DNA of 54,814 nt, taken from NCBI GenBank assembly GCA_025358125.1, contig JANYKS010000008.1:1-54814 (forward strand), given 5' to 3'. Below, in pieces: positions 53,059 through 54,814 of this stretch (within the stretch, counting starts at the first letter, position 1; every line of letters begins with the position of its first letter). Both the position numbers and the translations under genes were made by a program. Below the pieces are notes generated by a model. It saw only the letters and a program-made list of their open reading frames with translations. It was not told the origin of the DNA and made no database searches. The DNA is from Actinomycetes bacterium (lineage in GTDB: Bacteria; Actinomycetota; Acidimicrobiia; Acidimicrobiales; Ilumatobacteraceae).

Positions 53059-53532
53059 ATGACGGACGCAACACATGCACGACCGAAGACGATTGGCGGG
53101 CTGGTGGTCCGACACCCGGACTCGCTCGACGAGCCGATCCTCGCGCTGTTGCGTTCGCCGAACGTGTGTGTCATCAACACGCTTGGTCCCAACGGTGTCA
53201 TCCATTCCCGCACCGTTTGGGTCGACACCGACGGCGATCACGTGGTCGTCAACTCCGTCGCCGGTCGCGTGTGGGTGCAGGATCTCGAACGGAGCCCGAC
53301 GGTGACGTGCACCATTGTGAACCTTGCCAACCCTTACGAGTTCGTCTCAATCGAAGGTCGGCTCGTCGAGCGAACGACCGAGGGGGCAGCGGTCCACATA
53401 GATTTCCTCGCCCACAAGTACCTCGGCCTCGACCGGTACCCGTTCCACAGCGCGACCGAAGCACGGTTGATCTTTCGGGTTCGCCCCGAGCGAATCCTGC
53501 ACATGTCCCCTGAGGACGCCAACCTTCAGTGA
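53059..53532 (+). CDS. PPOX-class F420/FMN-dependent protein
   Basis: A 157-residue split-barrel flavoprotein (pyridoxamine phosphate oxidase fold). Strings are NVCVINTLGPNGVIHSRTVW, VDTDGDHVVVNSVAGRVWVQ, DLERSPTVTCTIVN and FVSIEGRLVERTTEG, then YPFHSATEARLIFRVRPERI. Actinobacterial relatives (FDOR-B) bind F420 and reduce quinones, biliverdin or fatty-acid-like molecules. ATG at 53059 is chosen for the AGGAGG at 53049-53054; an earlier ATG at 53029 overlaps the previous stop. Probably co-transcribed with the LLM gene. Confidence 0.82.
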   Translation: MTDATHARPKTIGGLVVRHPDSLDEPILALLRSPNVCVINTLGPNGVIHSRTVWVDTDGDHVVVNSVAGRVWVQDLERSPTVTCTIVNLANPYEFVSIEGRLVERTTEGAAVHIDFLAHKYLGLDRYPFHSATEARLIFRVRPERILHMSPEDANLQ

Positions 53533-53557
53533 CCGCGCGGCCGATTGGGCGTTGGGG

Positions 53558-54664
53558 TTAGACACCGAATCGGATCACGGAACGAGTAGCGGAACCGGCA
53601 GCAAGGTCGTCGAGACCGCGGTTGACGTCGTCGAGGCCGAGTTCGCCGCTGATCAGGGCACGCAATTCGATCTCGCCACGTTCGTGAAGATCGAGGATGC
53701 GTGGCACGTCGATCTGCGGAAGTGATGATCCGTACCAGCAGCCGCGGATCGTGCGGGCGCCATAGACAGCCGCGAGAGCCCGCATCGGAATCATCGCATC
53801 GCGGTCGGGCATACCGACCAAGATCGTCTGCCCGCCGCGCCGGGCGGCCCGCAGCGCCTGCTGGATCGTTGTCTCCAGCCCGATCACCTCGAAGCTGACG
53901 TCGACCCCAACGCCGCCTGTCAGTTCCTTGAGCGCGGCGACGGAGTCGACCTCACTGGCGTTGACCGCGTCGGTAGCGCCGAAGCGGGTGGCGAGGGCGA
54001 GCTTGGCTGGGCTCGTGTCGACGGCGATGATCCGCCCTGCGCCCGCCAGCCGGGCTCCCTGCAGCACGTTCAAACCGACGCCACCGCAACCGAACACGGC
54101 CACCACGTCGCCTGGCCGTATCGACGCCGTCCTGGTGGCGGCGCCGATGCCGGTGAGCACGCCGCAGCCGATCAAGGCAGCCAGCTCCCAGGGAACATCG
54201 TTCGGGATACGCACTGCAGATTGGACGGGAACGACGATTCGCTCGGCGAAGGTCCCGAGCGCCGACATCTGATGGACATGAGTGTCATCGTGCTGAAGCC
54301 GAGTCGTTCCGTCCAGCATCCGACCGGCATCTGCGGCCTGCTGGCCAGAAGCACAGAGGTAGGCCTCGTCACGCCGGCACCACGCGCAATGGCCGCAGGA
54401 GGGTACCCACGACAGCACGACGTGCTCCCCCTCGGAGACCGAGGTGACGTCGCGGCCGATCCGCGTCACGATCCCGGCACCTTCGTGTCCGAGCACGACG
54501 GGACGAGGAACGCCGACGATGCCGCGCTGCACGGAGAGGTCGCTGTGGCAGATTCCCGAAGCGGCGATCGTGACCTCGATCTCGCCGGCCTTGGGCTCTT
54601 CCAGTTCGAGGTCGAGCACCTCTAGCGGTTCGCCGATCTCTCGAAGCACGGCTGCTCTTGGCAT
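53558..54664 (-). CDS. Zinc-dependent alcohol dehydrogenase (MDR family, class III-like)
   Basis: A 368-residue medium-chain dehydrogenase. Catalytic zinc ligands are C39 (SGICHSDL) and H60-E61 (LGHEGAG), with a further Cys later in the chain (GCGVLTG). The structural-zinc lobe has C90, C93, C96 and C104 (CGHCAWCRRDEAYLC). NAD binding is at VVAVFGCGGVGLNVLQ. The D in IIAVDTSPAK indicates NAD rather than NADP. This is the NDMA/mycothiol-class look common in actinobacteria. ATG at 54664 follows GGAGGAA by seven bases. Convergent with the PPOX gene. The remaining bases to the window end hold no supported gene. Confidence 0.88.
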   Translation of the reverse strand: MPRAAVLREIGEPLEVLDLELEEPKAGEIEVTIAASGICHSDLSVQRGIVGVPRPVVLGHEGAGIVTRIGRDVTSVSEGEHVVLSWVPSCGHCAWCRRDEAYLCASGQQAADAGRMLDGTTRLQHDDTHVHQMSALGTFAERIVVPVQSAVRIPNDVPWELAALIGCGVLTGIGAATRTASIRPGDVVAVFGCGGVGLNVLQGARLAGAGRIIAVDTSPAKLALATRFGATDAVNASEVDSVAALKELTGGVGVDVSFEVIGLETTIQQALRAARRGGQTILVGMPDRDAMIPMRALAAVYGARTIRGCWYGSSLPQIDVPRILDLHERGEIELRALISGELGLDDVNRGLDDLAAGSATRSVIRFGV

Positions 54665-54814
54665 GGGAAGATTCCTCCGATGGTCGCGTTCGAATTGGCT
54701 GCGAACCTGTTCGAGGATCGCCGCCTGCCCAGCAGCATCGTGGACAGGAGCTCGAGTGAGCTGCCTCAACTTGGCACATCGCGTGAGGATGTCGAGGGCG
54801 CACGCTTTGCGGGA

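Noticed and set aside
1..54814. CRISPR array
   Set aside because: No regularly spaced repeats were seen; the only tandem repeats are the 21-mer pair and short microhomology repeats.

Overview
The window is high-GC DNA, most likely from an actinobacterium. The evidence is a SARP-type regulator, a PPOX/LLM flavoenzyme pair of the F420-associated kind, actinobacterial-style AbiE and VapBC modules, and a P450/ferredoxin pair. A member of Acidimicrobiia or a relative is a reasonable guess, but this is inference from gene style, because no rRNA or complete tRNA is present.

Left part (1-14.2 kb): a worn accessory region rich in toxin-antitoxin and mobile-element debris. It holds an AbiE antitoxin gene overlapping a decapitated AbiEii toxin, a DUF4143 AAA ATPase, a chimeric remnant of a helicase joined to a second AbiEi-like gene, an intact Fic protein with an inhibitory motif, a 3' fragment of a tRNA-Met, a broken tyrosine integrase, a TetR fragment, and an intact VapBC pair with a palindromic operator. 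A B12-binding mutase-like protein, an amidohydrolase, a SixA-like phosphatase and several broken genes (GNAT-like, P450, VOC) follow.

Centre (14.2-40.6 kb): a nearly gap-free operon for an extracellular contractile injection system (eCIS, related to Afp/PVC/MAC). The order is SARP regulator, Pvc16-family protein, an unknown protein, a giant sheath, a tube, a second sheath, a second tube, a small protein, a LysM protein, a gpD-like hub, a gp5-like spike, an unknown protein, gp25, baseplate J, a gpI-like tail protein with a propeller, three successive surface proteins sharing a docking-type head (one with a collagen-like stretch, one with tail-fibre repeats), a coiled-coil protein, a CIS tape-measure protein, and a truncated start of the usual AAA+ ATPase. 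Direct repeats of TTGACG(C) with an 11-bp period lie both upstream of the SARP gene and at its stop codon, just before the structural genes. They look like SARP boxes. No obvious toxin cargo gene is present.

Right part (40.6-54.8 kb): a broken ExeM/NucH nuclease, selO, a truncated P450 with a ferredoxin that lacks its last cluster cysteine, and a coupled SDR-thiolase-DUF35 operon resembling side-chain or fatty-acyl beta-oxidation. A divergent ribose-type ABC importer follows (permease, lipoprotein, and an unusual ATPase-permease fusion), then an LLM oxidoreductase, a PPOX protein and a zinc alcohol dehydrogenase. Together these suggest uptake and oxidation of an unidentified carbon source, possibly a sterol- or terpenoid-like compound (inference).
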